Shown here: one piece after another, positions 37,708 through 45,812 of the stretch
Numbering within the stretch: position 1 is the first letter of the stretch
Layout of the letters: each line of letters opens with the position of its first letter
Notes under the pieces: generated by a model
Seen by the model: only the letters and a program-made list of their open reading frames with translations
The model's database searches: none
Told to the model about the DNA's origin: nothing
Origin: Phytohabitans sp037414955
GTDB taxonomy: Bacteria > Actinomycetota > Actinomycetes > Mycobacteriales > Micromonosporaceae
Assembly: GCA_037414955.1 (NCBI GenBank)
Contig: JBBEWH010000039.1
Span: forward strand, 1 to 64,000
Length of the DNA stretch: 64,000 nucleotides
Direction: 5' to 3'
Position numbers and translations under genes: made by a program

Positions 37708-37923
37708 ATGGCTGAGGAAATCCGCGCCGAGATGGTGGCGAACGTCTGGAAGGTCGTAGCATCCGCCGGTGACGCGGTGTCCGAGGGCGACACGCTCGTC
37801 ATCCTCGAGTCCATGAAGATGGAGATCCCGGTGGTCGCCGAGTCCGACGGCACGGTCGCGCAGCTCGCGGTCAACGAGGGCGACGTCGTGCAGGAAGGCG
37901 ACCTGATCGCGGTGATCGAGTGA
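37708..37923 (+). CDS. Biotin/lipoyl attachment (carrier) protein
   Basis: A 71-residue single biotinyl domain. The biotin-accepting lysine is in the classical ESMKMEIPV. It starts at ATG 37708 with AAGGAGG 8 bases upstream. Such free-standing carriers serve acyl-CoA carboxylases; no carboxylase subunit is adjacent here. The stop overlaps the GTG of the acetyltransferase gene (GTGA), so both are made from one transcript. Confidence 0.92.
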   Translation: MAEEIRAEMVANVWKVVASAGDAVSEGDTLVILESMKMEIPVVAESDGTVAQLAVNEGDVVQEGDLIAVIE

Positions 37924-38417
37924 CGGTCGCGGTCCGGCTGGCAGCGCCGGCCGACCACGAGGCGGTGGCCCGGGTCAGCGTCGCGGCCTACGAGGCGGAT
38001 GGCCAGCTCAAGGGCGAGCACGGCTACGCCGAGGTGCTGGCCGACGTGGCGACCCGGGCGGCGGCCGGCAACATCCTGGTCGCGGTCGACGAGCACGACA
38101 CCGTGCTGGGCGCGGTGCTGTTCGTGCTGCCCGGCTCGGCGTACGCGGAGGTGTCCCGCCCGGGTGAGGCGGAGTTCCGGATGCTCGCGGTCGACCCGGC
38201 GGCTCAGGGCCGGGGCGTGGGCGCGGCGCTGGTGGCCGCCTGCGTGTCGCGGGCCCGTGAGCTGGACTGCCACGCGCTGGTCATCTGCGTCCGCCAGGGT
38301 TTCGCGGTGGCCGCGCACCGGCTCTACACGCGGTTGGGTTTCGTGCGCACGCCGGAGCTGGATTGGTCACCGGTCGACGGCGTCCACCTGCTCGCCCTTC
38401 GACTGGAGCTCGGTTAG
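37920..38417 (+). CDS. GNAT-family N-acetyltransferase
   Basis: A 165-residue acetyltransferase. The acetyl-CoA loop is AVDPAAQGRGVGAALVAAC (Q-x-x-G-x-G/A, near residue 98), and a later strand ends in RLYTRLGFVR. It transfers acetyl from acetyl-CoA to an unknown amine. GTG 37920 overlaps the stop of the biotin carrier gene. Its 3' end overlaps the convergent tetR gene by 51 bp. Confidence 0.87.
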   Translation: MTVAVRLAAPADHEAVARVSVAAYEADGQLKGEHGYAEVLADVATRAAAGNILVAVDEHDTVLGAVLFVLPGSAYAEVSRPGEAEFRMLAVDPAAQGRGVGAALVAACVSRARELDCHALVICVRQGFAVAAHRLYTRLGFVRTPELDWSPVDGVHLLALRLELG

Positions 38418-39005
38418 GCCCCGGGTGAGCCAGTCGGCGGCGGCGCCCGTGGCCGCCTCGCCGATCTCGTTCCGGTCGAGCAGCTCGAAGGCGACGGACA
38501 GCCCCACCTCGATCCGTTCCTCCCTGGGGGTGGCGGCGGGGAGGCCGACCAGGCTGGTGTGCACGGCGAACACGGAGAGGGCCGCGCGCACCTGCGCGTG
38601 CGGCGTGGGGTCCGGCCCGGCCAGGATGCCGGCGAAGGTCATCATCCGCTCGCGCATCTTGACGCCGGCGGGCAGGTTTTTGAGCGCGGTCTGGTTCTGC
38701 TCGAAGAACCGCATGACGGCGCCGCCGCGGTGCGCGAAGAGCTCGTCGGCGTAGCGGCGTAGCGCGGCGCGTTTCGTCTCCACGGTGGCGGGCTGGGTCT
38801 CGGCCCACTCGATCAGCTTGTCCATGAGCCGGATGCGGTCGTCGACGAAGCTCTGGACCAGCTCTTCCTTGCTCTTGAAGTGGTAGTAGAGGGCGGCCTT
38901 GGTCACACCGAGCCGCTCGGCGATCTCGCGGAGCGCGGTCTTCTCGTATCCCTGCTCGGTGAACAGCTCCAGCGCCACCTCCTGGATGCGCGTTCGCGTG
39001 TCCAT
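38367..39005 (-). CDS. TetR-family transcriptional regulator
   Basis: A 212-residue repressor. The N-terminal helix-turn-helix is seen in MDTRTRIQEVALELFTEQGY and LREIAERLGVTKAALYYHFK. The C-terminal ligand domain has no recognisable specificity. It is divergent from a 14-helix drug exporter, with two copies of a 22-bp operator between them, so it likely represses both until a drug-like ligand binds. ATG 39005 is the start. Confidence 0.92.
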   Translation of the reverse strand: MDTRTRIQEVALELFTEQGYEKTALREIAERLGVTKAALYYHFKSKEELVQSFVDDRIRLMDKLIEWAETQPATVETKRAALRRYADELFAHRGGAVMRFFEQNQTALKNLPAGVKMRERMMTFAGILAGPDPTPHAQVRAALSVFAVHTSLVGLPAATPREERIEVGLSVAFELLDRNEIGEAATGAAADWLTRGLTELQSKGEQVDAVDR

Positions 39006-39020
39006 GCTCACTCCCACCCA

Positions 39021-39042
39021 ACTTACTTGACGACCGGTTAGT
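39021..39042. promoter_or_regulatory. TetR operator, copy 1
   Basis: On the minus strand this 22-bp site begins ACTAACCGGTCG and ends CAAGTAAGT. It matches the second site (39048-39069) at 18 of 22 positions in inverted orientation. It sits 16 bp from the tetR start. Confidence 0.6.
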
Positions 39043-39047
39043 GGCCG

Positions 39048-39069
39048 ACTTACCGTACGGCAAGTAAGT
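39048..39069. promoter_or_regulatory. TetR operator, copy 2
   Basis: Contains ACTTACCGTACGGCAAGT, an 18-bp imperfect palindrome with only one mismatched pair, typical of a TetR operator. It lies 24 bp upstream of the MFS start and mirrors copy 1. Confidence 0.7.
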
Positions 39070-39092
39070 ACATTACCAGGGGGGGAGGCGCC

Positions 39093-40682
39093 ATGACCGC
39101 GAACACGGTCGAGACTCGCTCGAAGCTCCGCGTCGTGCTGGCCGGTCTGATGATCGCCATGCTGCTCGCGATGCTCGACAACATGATCGTCAGCACGTCG
39201 TTGCCGGTCATCGTGCGCGAGTTCAACGGGCTGGACCACTTCACCTGGGTCGTGACGGCGTACGTGCTCGGCTCCACCGTCTCCACGCCGATCTGGGGCA
39301 AGCTCGGCGACCTCTACGGGCGCAAGAACGTCTTCCTCAGCGCGATCGTGATCTTCCTGATCGGGTCCGCGCTGTGCGGCATGTCCGGCTCCGCCATCCT
39401 CGGCGGTCCCGACGAGGGCATGCTGGAGCTGATCGGGTTCCGGGCCCTGCAGGGCCTCGGCGCCGGCGGGCTCCTGGTCGGCGTCATGGCGATCATCGGT
39501 GACCTCGTGCCGCCCCGCGAGCGCGGGCGATACCAGGGCATGATGGCCGGGATCATGGCGGTGGCCATGGTGGCCGGCCCGCTGGCGGGTGGCTTCATCG
39601 CCGACAACCTGTCGTGGCGCTGGGCCTTCTACATCAACCTCCCGCTCGGCGTCGTGGCCCTCCTGCTCCTGGCCACCCAGATGCACCTGCCGAAGTACCG
39701 CACCGAGCACCGCATCGACTGGCTCGGCGCCGCGCTGCTGTCCGTCGGCATCACCGGGCTCGTGCTGATCACCACCTGGGGCGGCAACGAGTACGACTGG
39801 GCCTCGCCGCAGATCTTCGGGCTGGCCGTGCTGGCGGTGGTGAGCCTGGCCGCGTTCGCCGTCGTCGAGCGCCGCGCGGCCGAGCCGATCCTGCCGCTCG
39901 GCCTGTTCAAGAACCGCAACTTCGCGCTGATCTCGGGCGTGGGCTTCCTGCTCGGGTTCTCGATGTTCGGCGCGGTGAACTTCCTGCCGATGTTCCAGCA
40001 GTACGTGCAGGGCGCGTCGGCCACCGCCAGTGGCCTGCTGCTCCTGCCGCTGATGTTCGGCATGCTGTTCGTCTCGATCGGGGTCGGGCGGGCGATCACC
40101 AAGACCGGCCGGTACCGGCTCTTCCCGATCATCGGCGGCGTCGCGATGACCGTGGGCATGGGCCTGCTGACCCTGCTCGACGTGCACACGTCGCGCTGGG
40201 AACTCGGCGCCTACCTGGTGGTGCTCGGCATGGGCATGGGCTTCCTCATGCAGACCACGATGCTGATCGCGCAGAACAGCGTCGAGCAGCGCGACCTCGG
40301 CGCGGCCAGCGGCGCGGCCACCTTCTTCCGGTCGATCGGCGGTTCGTTCGGCATCTCACTGTTCGGCGCGGTCTTCGCCAGCCGGCTGCACGACCAGATC
40401 GCCACCCGGCTCGGGTCGGACATGGCCGACCAGGTCAGCGGCGGTGGCGGCGCGGGCAGCTTCGACCCGGCCATGCTCGCGGCGCTGCCGGCACCGGCCC
40501 GTGAGGCCCTGCTGACCAGCCTCGCCAACTCGATCTCCGGCGTGTTCTGGTGGGCGATCGTGTTCGCGGCCGCGGTGCCGGTGCTCGCGTGGTTCATCAA
40601 GGAGATCCCGCTGCGCGGCGGCCCGGAGGCCGACACCCCCGAGGCAGCCGAGGCCGCGGCGGAACGCACCGCCGTGGGATGA
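39093..40682 (+). CDS. MFS drug exporter, DHA2 (14-helix) family
   Basis: A 529-residue major facilitator with about 14 membrane helices. Motif A is GKLGDLYGRKNVF (near residue 70) and motif C is VAGPLAGGFIADNLSWRWAF (near 160), with MLDNMIVSTSLPVIVREF in helix 1 as in EmrB/QacA exporters. It should pump drugs or metabolites out using the proton gradient. It is divergent from the TetR gene and followed by a hairpin terminator. Confidence 0.93.
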   Translation: MTANTVETRSKLRVVLAGLMIAMLLAMLDNMIVSTSLPVIVREFNGLDHFTWVVTAYVLGSTVSTPIWGKLGDLYGRKNVFLSAIVIFLIGSALCGMSGSAILGGPDEGMLELIGFRALQGLGAGGLLVGVMAIIGDLVPPRERGRYQGMMAGIMAVAMVAGPLAGGFIADNLSWRWAFYINLPLGVVALLLLATQMHLPKYRTEHRIDWLGAALLSVGITGLVLITTWGGNEYDWASPQIFGLAVLAVVSLAAFAVVERRAAEPILPLGLFKNRNFALISGVGFLLGFSMFGAVNFLPMFQQYVQGASATASGLLLLPLMFGMLFVSIGVGRAITKTGRYRLFPIIGGVAMTVGMGLLTLLDVHTSRWELGAYLVVLGMGMGFLMQTTMLIAQNSVEQRDLGAASGAATFFRSIGGSFGISLFGAVFASRLHDQIATRLGSDMADQVSGGGGAGSFDPAMLAALPAPAREALLTSLANSISGVFWWAIVFAAAVPVLAWFIKEIPLRGGPEADTPEAAEAAAERTAVG

Positions 40683-40690
40683 GGGTGCTT

Positions 40691-40736
40691 GGAAGGGCCC
40701 CTTCCTATGCATAAAGCGATAGGAAGGGGCCCTTCC
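40691..40736. terminator. Hairpin terminator
   Basis: GGAAGGGCCCCTTCCTAT (40691-40708) and its perfect complement (40719-40736) form an 18-bp stem around a 10-base loop. It lies between the convergent MFS and TPR genes, 8 bp after the MFS stop. Each arm is nearly self-complementary too. Confidence 0.8.
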
Positions 40737-40743
40737 TTGCGTC

Positions 40744-42567
40744 CTAGCGGGGGCGGCGGGGGAGGAGGCGGCGGAGGCGGGCGCGGAGGCCCTTCGACGG
40801 GGGTGCCGCGTCGGTCTCCTCGGCCGCGATGATCTCCCGGGCGAGGCGGGCGGCCGCCGGGTCGAGCGCGGGCGTGGCCAGCGCCAGCTTGGCCACCGAC
40901 CAGGCGATCGAGACCGGGCGCTCGCGGGACACGGCCGCCACGTCCGCGAGCCGCTCAGCCATCACACCGGCCACGTCGGGCCGCGCCGCCGGGTCCACCC
41001 ACGCGGCGGTGATCAGCGCGAACAGCGCCGCCTCGGTGGTCCAGTCCTCGACGCCCCAGACCAGGTCGAGCAGGATCCGGCGGCGGGCCGACCGGGGCCA
41101 CGGCTCGTCGGTGCGGTGGTGCAGCAGGCCGAGGCAGGCCCACACCTGCGCGCAGCGCACCCACAGCGCCGGGTCGTGCGCGACGATCGTGCGGCCGAGC
41201 TCGGTCTCCGGCGCCTTCGGCGGGTGCACGAGCAGGCCGACCAGGTCGTCGGGCGCGACCGTGGCGAGGGCCACGGCGGCGTCGTAGGCGGCCGGTGGGT
41301 GCGGCCACGCCGGGTACGCGAGGCGCCGGACCCGCTCGGCCGCTACGGAGGACGGCGGCGGCAGCGCGGGTACCGCGTTCGTGTCGTCGTACTGCCACAG
41401 TGCCCGGGTGCCGGACCGCCGTGGTTGCCGGATGTCCGGCGCCGGTACCCCTTCGACGCTCACCGACAGCCCCGGGATGGCGGTGCCGACGGCGCGCATG
41501 GCGCTCGGCGGCTCCAGCCCGCTGAGCCAGATCCGGCCGCCTTCCGGCGAGGAGTCGCTGGCGAGCATCTGCCGCAGCACGTTGACGACCGCCTCGCCGG
41601 CCGAGGGCAGCTGACCCAGCCACGGCTGGTCGCGGCAGCAGTCCGCGAGGTCGTTGTGCTCGTGCGTGGTGTCCGGGTGGTCGCGCTGGAAGTCGGCGAG
41701 GGCCACCAGGTGGGCGAGGTTGCCGTCCCGGCGGTACCGCAGCCGGTGTCCGGTGTGGACCGCGCAGTCGAACGCCGGGTCCTTGGCGAGGGCCCGATCG
41801 ATCCAGGCGAGGGCGTCGTCCAGCCGTCCGTGGTCGCCGAGGGTGGCGGCGATGTCCGCGTACACGGACAGGTCTTCCGGGTCGTGCGCGACGGCGCGGC
41901 GCAGCGCCGCGACGGCCTCCGGGATCTGGCTGGCGCTGCGGTGCGCGTACCCGAGCCACACCTCGGTGAGCTTCGACGGATGCGCGCGGACCGCGCGGGT
42001 GGCCCACTCGAGCGCCTGCGGCACCTCGCCGATCCGGCGGGCCAGCGCGGACGCCGCGCCGAGCAGCATGCCGTGCGCGGGATGCGCGGCCACCGCGTGG
42101 CCGGCGAGCCGGAGGTACGGCCGCAGTGGCGCCCGGCCGGGCTCGGGCACCGGGTCGGGCACGGCGGCGCACACCTGCATCAGCACCCGGGCGACGCGGT
42201 CCGGGGCGAGCCGGGCGGCGAGGTCGGGCTGGGTCACCCACGGCACGCCCGCCCAGTCGGTGCCGGGTTCGTGGCCGGTCGCGGCGGCGAGCAGGTCGAG
42301 GCCCTCATCGGGCCGGCCGGCGGCGGCCAGCAGGTGGGCGCGGGCGACCACGGTGCCGATGTAGGCGTTGTCGCCCAAGCGGAACAGGTCCACCCCGCCG
42401 CCGGTGCGGGCGGCGAGTTGGGCCAGCGCCTCGTGCACCTCCGGCATCGTCGGCGCGTGCCCGAGGGCACCGGCGACGTGCTGCGCGGCGTGCTTCACGT
42501 CGCCTTCGTCGAGAGCCAACCGGGCCAGAGCCAGCTCTCCTTCGGCGGATAGGCGCGGGTTGTCCAT
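40744..42567 (-). CDS. Tetratricopeptide-repeat protein
   Basis: About 607 residues. The first 300 consist of helix pairs with the TPR pattern (for example PEAVAALRRAVAHDPEDLSV and DALAWIDRALAKDPAF). No catalytic domain is visible. The remaining half is less repetitive and contains tryptophan-rich segments, ending with a very basic tail (LRARLRRLLPRRPR). Role unknown; TPRs usually scaffold protein contacts. ATG 42567 is favoured over 42585 by an AAGGACGAGGG-like site. Confidence 0.78.
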   Translation of the reverse strand: MDNPRLSAEGELALARLALDEGDVKHAAQHVAGALGHAPTMPEVHEALAQLAARTGGGVDLFRLGDNAYIGTVVARAHLLAAAGRPDEGLDLLAAATGHEPGTDWAGVPWVTQPDLAARLAPDRVARVLMQVCAAVPDPVPEPGRAPLRPYLRLAGHAVAAHPAHGMLLGAASALARRIGEVPQALEWATRAVRAHPSKLTEVWLGYAHRSASQIPEAVAALRRAVAHDPEDLSVYADIAATLGDHGRLDDALAWIDRALAKDPAFDCAVHTGHRLRYRRDGNLAHLVALADFQRDHPDTTHEHNDLADCCRDQPWLGQLPSAGEAVVNVLRQMLASDSSPEGGRIWLSGLEPPSAMRAVGTAIPGLSVSVEGVPAPDIRQPRRSGTRALWQYDDTNAVPALPPPSSVAAERVRRLAYPAWPHPPAAYDAAVALATVAPDDLVGLLVHPPKAPETELGRTIVAHDPALWVRCAQVWACLGLLHHRTDEPWPRSARRRILLDLVWGVEDWTTEAALFALITAAWVDPAARPDVAGVMAERLADVAAVSRERPVSIAWSVAKLALATPALDPAAARLAREIIAAEETDAAPPSKGLRARLRRLLPRRPR

Positions 42568-42653
42568 CCCTCGTCCTTCTCGCATGATCGTTCCCCCCAG
42601 GTTTCCGCAGCGTAATGCATCAGCACCCTTGCTCGTTTGAGTGTGGAACGGGC

Positions 42654-42659
42654 TATTAT
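42654..42659 (+). promoter_or_regulatory. Possible -10 box of the SIS gene
   Basis: TATTAT lies 9 bp before the ATG at 42669. This spacing suggests that the transcript starts at or next to the start codon, giving a leaderless mRNA, as is common in actinobacteria. No SD is visible. Confidence 0.4.
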
Positions 42660-42668
42660 CGAGCAGTG

Positions 42669-43694
42669 ATGAGCAAGCCTGGATCCGGCATGGCGGCCGA
42701 CATCGCCGAGCAGCCTTCGGTGTACGCGGGCTTGATGGAGCCGGCCCACGCCGGTGCCATCGCCGCGGTGGCCACGGTGATCGCCGAGCGCCAACCCCGC
42801 CACGTGGTCTTCACCGCGCGTGGCACCTCCGACCACGCGGCGCTCTACGCGGCATACCTGTCCGAGATCCGGCTCGGCTTGCCCGCCGGGCTGGCGTCGC
42901 CGAGCGGGATCACCCTGTTCGGCGCCCGCCCCGACCTGTCGCACGCGCTCGTCGTCGGCGTCAGCCAGAGCGGCGGCTCGCCCGACCTGGCCGAGGTGCT
43001 GCGGGTGGCCCGGGCGTCCGGCGCGCTCACCCTCGCCGTCACCAACAACCCCGACTCGCCGCTCGCCGAGACCGCCGAGCTGTCCATCGACGTCGCCGCC
43101 GGGCACGAGCGAGCGGTGGCGGCCACCAAGACCTACACGGCTGAGCTGCTCGCCCTCCTGATGCTCGTCGAGGGCATCCGCGCCGGCGGCCAGCCGCCGC
43201 TCGCCGAACTCGCGGCGCTGCCCGCACTGGCAGCGCAGGCCCTGGAGAGCGCGTCGGTGGCCGGGCATGCCGCGCGGTACCGCTTCGCCGCGCGACTGCT
43301 CACGACCGGGCGGGGGTACGCGTACGCGACGGCGCGCGAAGCGGCTCTCAAACTGATGGAGACGTCCTACCTGCCGGCGCTGGCCTTCTCCGGCGCCGAT
43401 CTGCTGCACGGGCCGCTCGCGATGGCCGACCCGGACGTGCCGGTGCTCGCCGTGGTCGGCTCCGGGCCGGGCGGCGCGGCGATGCGGGATGTGCTGGCCC
43501 GCCTGGGCGAGCGCCGCGCCGACGTGCTGACGGTGGGCGCCGCCGGCGAGATCGCCGTCCCCGACGTCGACGAACGCCTGGCCCCCCTGCTCGACATCCT
43601 TCCCCTCCAACGCCTGGCCCTGGAGCTGGCCCTGGCGCGCGGCGAGGACCCCGACGCCCCCCGCGCGCTGAACAAGGTCACCACCACCCTCTAA
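42669..43694 (+). CDS. SIS-domain sugar isomerase/aminotransferase-like protein
   Basis: A 341-residue protein with two SIS domains (GTSDHAALYAAYL near residue 40, then VGVSQSGGSPDLAEVLRVAR near 95; second domain from about 200). It matches the isomerase half of glucosamine-6-phosphate synthase, including the C-terminal lysine in ALNKVTTTL, but has no glutaminase domain. Such proteins are amino-sugar isomerases or deaminases. ATG 42669 is 3 bp after a GTG that is also possible. Convergent with, and overlapping by 4 bp, the WYL regulator. Confidence 0.88.
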   Translation: MSKPGSGMAADIAEQPSVYAGLMEPAHAGAIAAVATVIAERQPRHVVFTARGTSDHAALYAAYLSEIRLGLPAGLASPSGITLFGARPDLSHALVVGVSQSGGSPDLAEVLRVARASGALTLAVTNNPDSPLAETAELSIDVAAGHERAVAATKTYTAELLALLMLVEGIRAGGQPPLAELAALPALAAQALESASVAGHAARYRFAARLLTTGRGYAYATAREAALKLMETSYLPALAFSGADLLHGPLAMADPDVPVLAVVGSGPGGAAMRDVLARLGERRADVLTVGAAGEIAVPDVDERLAPLLDILPLQRLALELALARGEDPDAPRALNKVTTTL

Positions 43695-44680
43695 CCCTTG
43701 ATCAACGGAGGCCCATCGTCGTAGCGGGCGGCGAGCGCGGCGGCGCGGTTGCCCAGCGCGGTGCGCAGCCACTGCGGGGCCAGGACCTCCACGTTGGTGG
43801 CGGCCTGCCACAGCGCCCATTCGGCATGTTCCGCCTCGCCGAAGGTCACCTCCAGCCGCAACCAGCCGTCGGCGTCGGGCTCCTCGGCGCGGACGGCCTG
43901 CGCGGTGCGCACCAGGTCTTCCCGCCACGCCGCGGTCACCCGCACCAGCACGGTGACCGGGTCGCCGCCGGCCAGCAACCGCGCGGAGCGTTCCCGCCAG
44001 GCCCGGTCCAGGTCGACCTGGTTCGGTCGCTGTGCTGGTTCGGGGAGTTCCTCGGCGGCCAAGACCCGGGACAGCCGGTAGGTGCGGTCCGCGCCAGACC
44101 TCGTGGCCAGCAGGTAGCCCTGGTCACGCACGGTGACCAGTCCGATCGGGTCCACCGTGCGCCACCGCGGTGGCTGGTCCTTGGCCGCGTAGTGGATGCG
44201 CAGCTTGTGTCCGGCGAGCACCGCGCGCCGGACCTCGGTCATGACGCCGTCGCGCATCTCCTCGGTGACCAGCCGCTGTGACAGCAGGTCGGTCTCGGGG
44301 TCGATGAGCAGTCGCTGGGCCGCGCCGGTCGCGATCTCCCGGTGGCTCTCGGGCAGCGCGTCAACCACCTTGCGCATGGCCGAAGCGAGCGCCGAGCCGA
44401 GGCCGAATGTCTGCTCGGCGCGCCGCGATCCGGCGATCAGCAGGGCCAGTGCCTCGTCGTGGTTCAGTCCGGTCAGCTCGGTCTGGAAACCGGGCAACAA
44501 CGCGAAACCGCCGTGCCGGCCGCGCTCGGCGTAGACCGGGACCCCGGACGTGGACAGCGCCTCGATGTCGCGGAGCACGGTGCGCGTCGACACCTCAAGC
44601 TCGCGGGCCAGCGTGGCCGCGGACAGCCGACCGCGCTGGCGCAGCAGCAGCACCAGCGCGACCAACCGGTCAGCGCGCAT
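43691..44680 (-). CDS. WYL-domain transcriptional regulator
   Basis: About 329 residues. The N-terminal winged helix (RLVALVLLLRQRGRLSAATL, ELEVSTRTVLRDIEALS) binds DNA; the middle is a WYL domain (KLRIHYAAKDQPPRWRTVDP, GLVTVRDQGYLLATR), followed by a WCX-like C-terminus. WYL regulators sense nucleic-acid or nucleotide ligands. It is divergent from the RidA gene and may regulate it. ATG 44680 is preferred to the upstream GTG at 44704. Confidence 0.9.
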   Translation of the reverse strand: MRADRLVALVLLLRQRGRLSAATLARELEVSTRTVLRDIEALSTSGVPVYAERGRHGGFALLPGFQTELTGLNHDEALALLIAGSRRAEQTFGLGSALASAMRKVVDALPESHREIATGAAQRLLIDPETDLLSQRLVTEEMRDGVMTEVRRAVLAGHKLRIHYAAKDQPPRWRTVDPIGLVTVRDQGYLLATRSGADRTYRLSRVLAAEELPEPAQRPNQVDLDRAWRERSARLLAGGDPVTVLVRVTAAWREDLVRTAQAVRAEEPDADGWLRLEVTFGEAEHAEWALWQAATNVEVLAPQWLRTALGNRAAALAARYDDGPPLIKG

Positions 44681-44742
44681 GCGGAAATTGTGCCAGGAAT
44701 ACATGACACAGGATGTCGTGATTTCTTGAGAGGCTCACCGGC

Positions 44743-44771
44743 ACGTGGGTTCGAGTCCTAGCGTGCCCACA
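44743..44771 (+). other. tRNA T-arm-like fragment
   Basis: GTGGGTTCGAGTCCTAG resembles a tRNA T stem and loop (four of five pairs form, one as G-U), followed by an acceptor-like CGTGCCCA. There is no matching 5' half upstream, so it is not a tRNA. It may be a remnant of an integration site or chance. Confidence 0.3.
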
Positions 44772-44791
44772 CTCTCGACGAATGGACTGAG

Positions 44792-45193
44792 ATGGTAATG
44801 GAGCGATCGGCGGTCAACCCGTGGACGTGGTCGGCGGCGTTCGGATACAACCAGGGGGAGATCGTCTCCGGGCACACCCGGACCCTGTTCTGCGCCGGTC
44901 AGACCGCGATGAGCGGCGACGGCAAGCCCCAGCACGCCGGTGACATGGCGGCGCAGTTGGCGCTGAGCCTGGACAACCTGGAGGCCGTTCTCGGCGAGGC
45001 CGGCATGTCCCTGGCGAGCCTCGTCCGGCTCAACGTCTACACGACCGACGTCGATCGGCTCTTCGAGCACTACGGGGTGCTGGCGTCGCGGTTGGGCGCG
45101 GCGAGGGTGGCACCGGCCACCACGATGCTCGGGGTGACCCGGCTGGCGATCCCCGACCTGATGGTCGAGCTCGAGGCGACCGCCGTCGCGTGA
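44792..45193 (+). CDS. RidA/YjgF-family protein
   Basis: A 133-residue RidA-superfamily protein. Members trim reactive enamine/imine intermediates or have related roles. The conserved core is visible as TLFCAGQTAMSGDGKP, SLASLVRLNVYTTDVD (Arg in strand) and a C-terminal LMVELEATAV (Glu). It is divergent from the WYL regulator and is followed by a strong hairpin terminator. ATG 44792; ATG 44798 is possible. Confidence 0.88.
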   Translation: MVMERSAVNPWTWSAAFGYNQGEIVSGHTRTLFCAGQTAMSGDGKPQHAGDMAAQLALSLDNLEAVLGEAGMSLASLVRLNVYTTDVDRLFEHYGVLASRLGAARVAPATTMLGVTRLAIPDLMVELEATAVA

Positions 45194-45196
45194 CGC

Positions 45197-45235
45197 CACC
45201 TCGCCGCCTCCGGTAGGGCCGGAGGCGGCGAGGTG
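45197..45235. terminator. Hairpin terminator after ridA-like gene
   Basis: A perfect 17-bp GC-rich stem (45197-45213 with 45219-45235) and a 5-base loop TAGGG, starting 4 bp after the stop codon. No T-run follows, as usual in actinobacteria. Confidence 0.85.
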
Positions 45236-45255
45236 TACGGAGGTGGTGATTTCCG

Positions 45256-45741
45256 ATGCGCAGAATGGTGACGATCGGCGTCTACGGCTTCGACGGCGAT
45301 TCCTTCCTGCGCCGGCTGCGGCGCGCGGAGGTCCGCCTGTTGCTCGACATACGCCAGCGCCGCGGTGTCCGCGGACCCGAATACTCCTGGGCGAACTCGG
45401 CGCGGCTCCAGCGCGCCCTCGCCGCGGCGGACATCGGCTACCGGCACGTCAAGGGCCTGGCGCCGACGACCGAGCTGCGCCAGCTCCAGTACCGCGAGGA
45501 CGACCGCCAGGGTGTGGGCAAGCGCGACCGCATCGTGCTGGCGGAGGAGTACGCCGAGCGCTACACCCGGGAGATCCTCGACCGGTTCGATCTCGGCGCG
45601 CTGGTGGCGGAGCTTCCGCGCGACTCGGTCACCGCCCTCCTCTGCGTCGAGCGCGATCCGGAGGCGTGCCACCGCTCGCTCGTGGCCGAGCGCCTGCGCA
45701 CCGCGCACGGCCTGCCGGTCACGGACCTCCGCCCGGCTTAG
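45256..45741 (+). CDS. DUF488-family protein
   Basis: A 161-residue protein of the DUF488 family. The signature is seen as VRLLLDIRQRRGVRGPEYSW, KGLAPTTELR and LLCVERDPEACHRSLVAERL, where the cysteine and C-H-R pair are conserved. Function is unknown. The start ATG 45256 follows GGAGGTGG by about 10 bases; ATG 45265 is an alternative. The strong terminator lies directly upstream, so it has its own transcript or depends on read-through. Confidence 0.85.
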   Translation: MRRMVTIGVYGFDGDSFLRRLRRAEVRLLLDIRQRRGVRGPEYSWANSARLQRALAAADIGYRHVKGLAPTTELRQLQYREDDRQGVGKRDRIVLAEEYAERYTREILDRFDLGALVAELPRDSVTALLCVERDPEACHRSLVAERLRTAHGLPVTDLRPA

Positions 45742-45767
45742 GCGGCGTGCGGGGGCTCCCGGTCGTC

Positions 45768-45782
45768 GCTTTGATCATGGAG
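45768..45782. repeat. Family A palindrome, right-end fragment
   Basis: TTTGATCATGGAGG after the DUF488 gene resembles the terminal part of a family A right arm. The evidence is weak because the element is short. Confidence 0.4.
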
Positions 45783-45812
45783 GTGCGGCGACGCGGGCTC
45801 TAGAGTTGCCGT

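Noticed and set aside
38281..40187. Longer upstream extension of the TetR gene
   Set aside because: The upstream part of that frame is antisense to the MFS exporter; the operators and homologous N-terminus place the start at 39005.
44700..44775. A complete tRNA gene
   Set aside because: Only the T arm and 3' acceptor resemble a tRNA; no D arm, anticodon arm or matching 5' acceptor strand.
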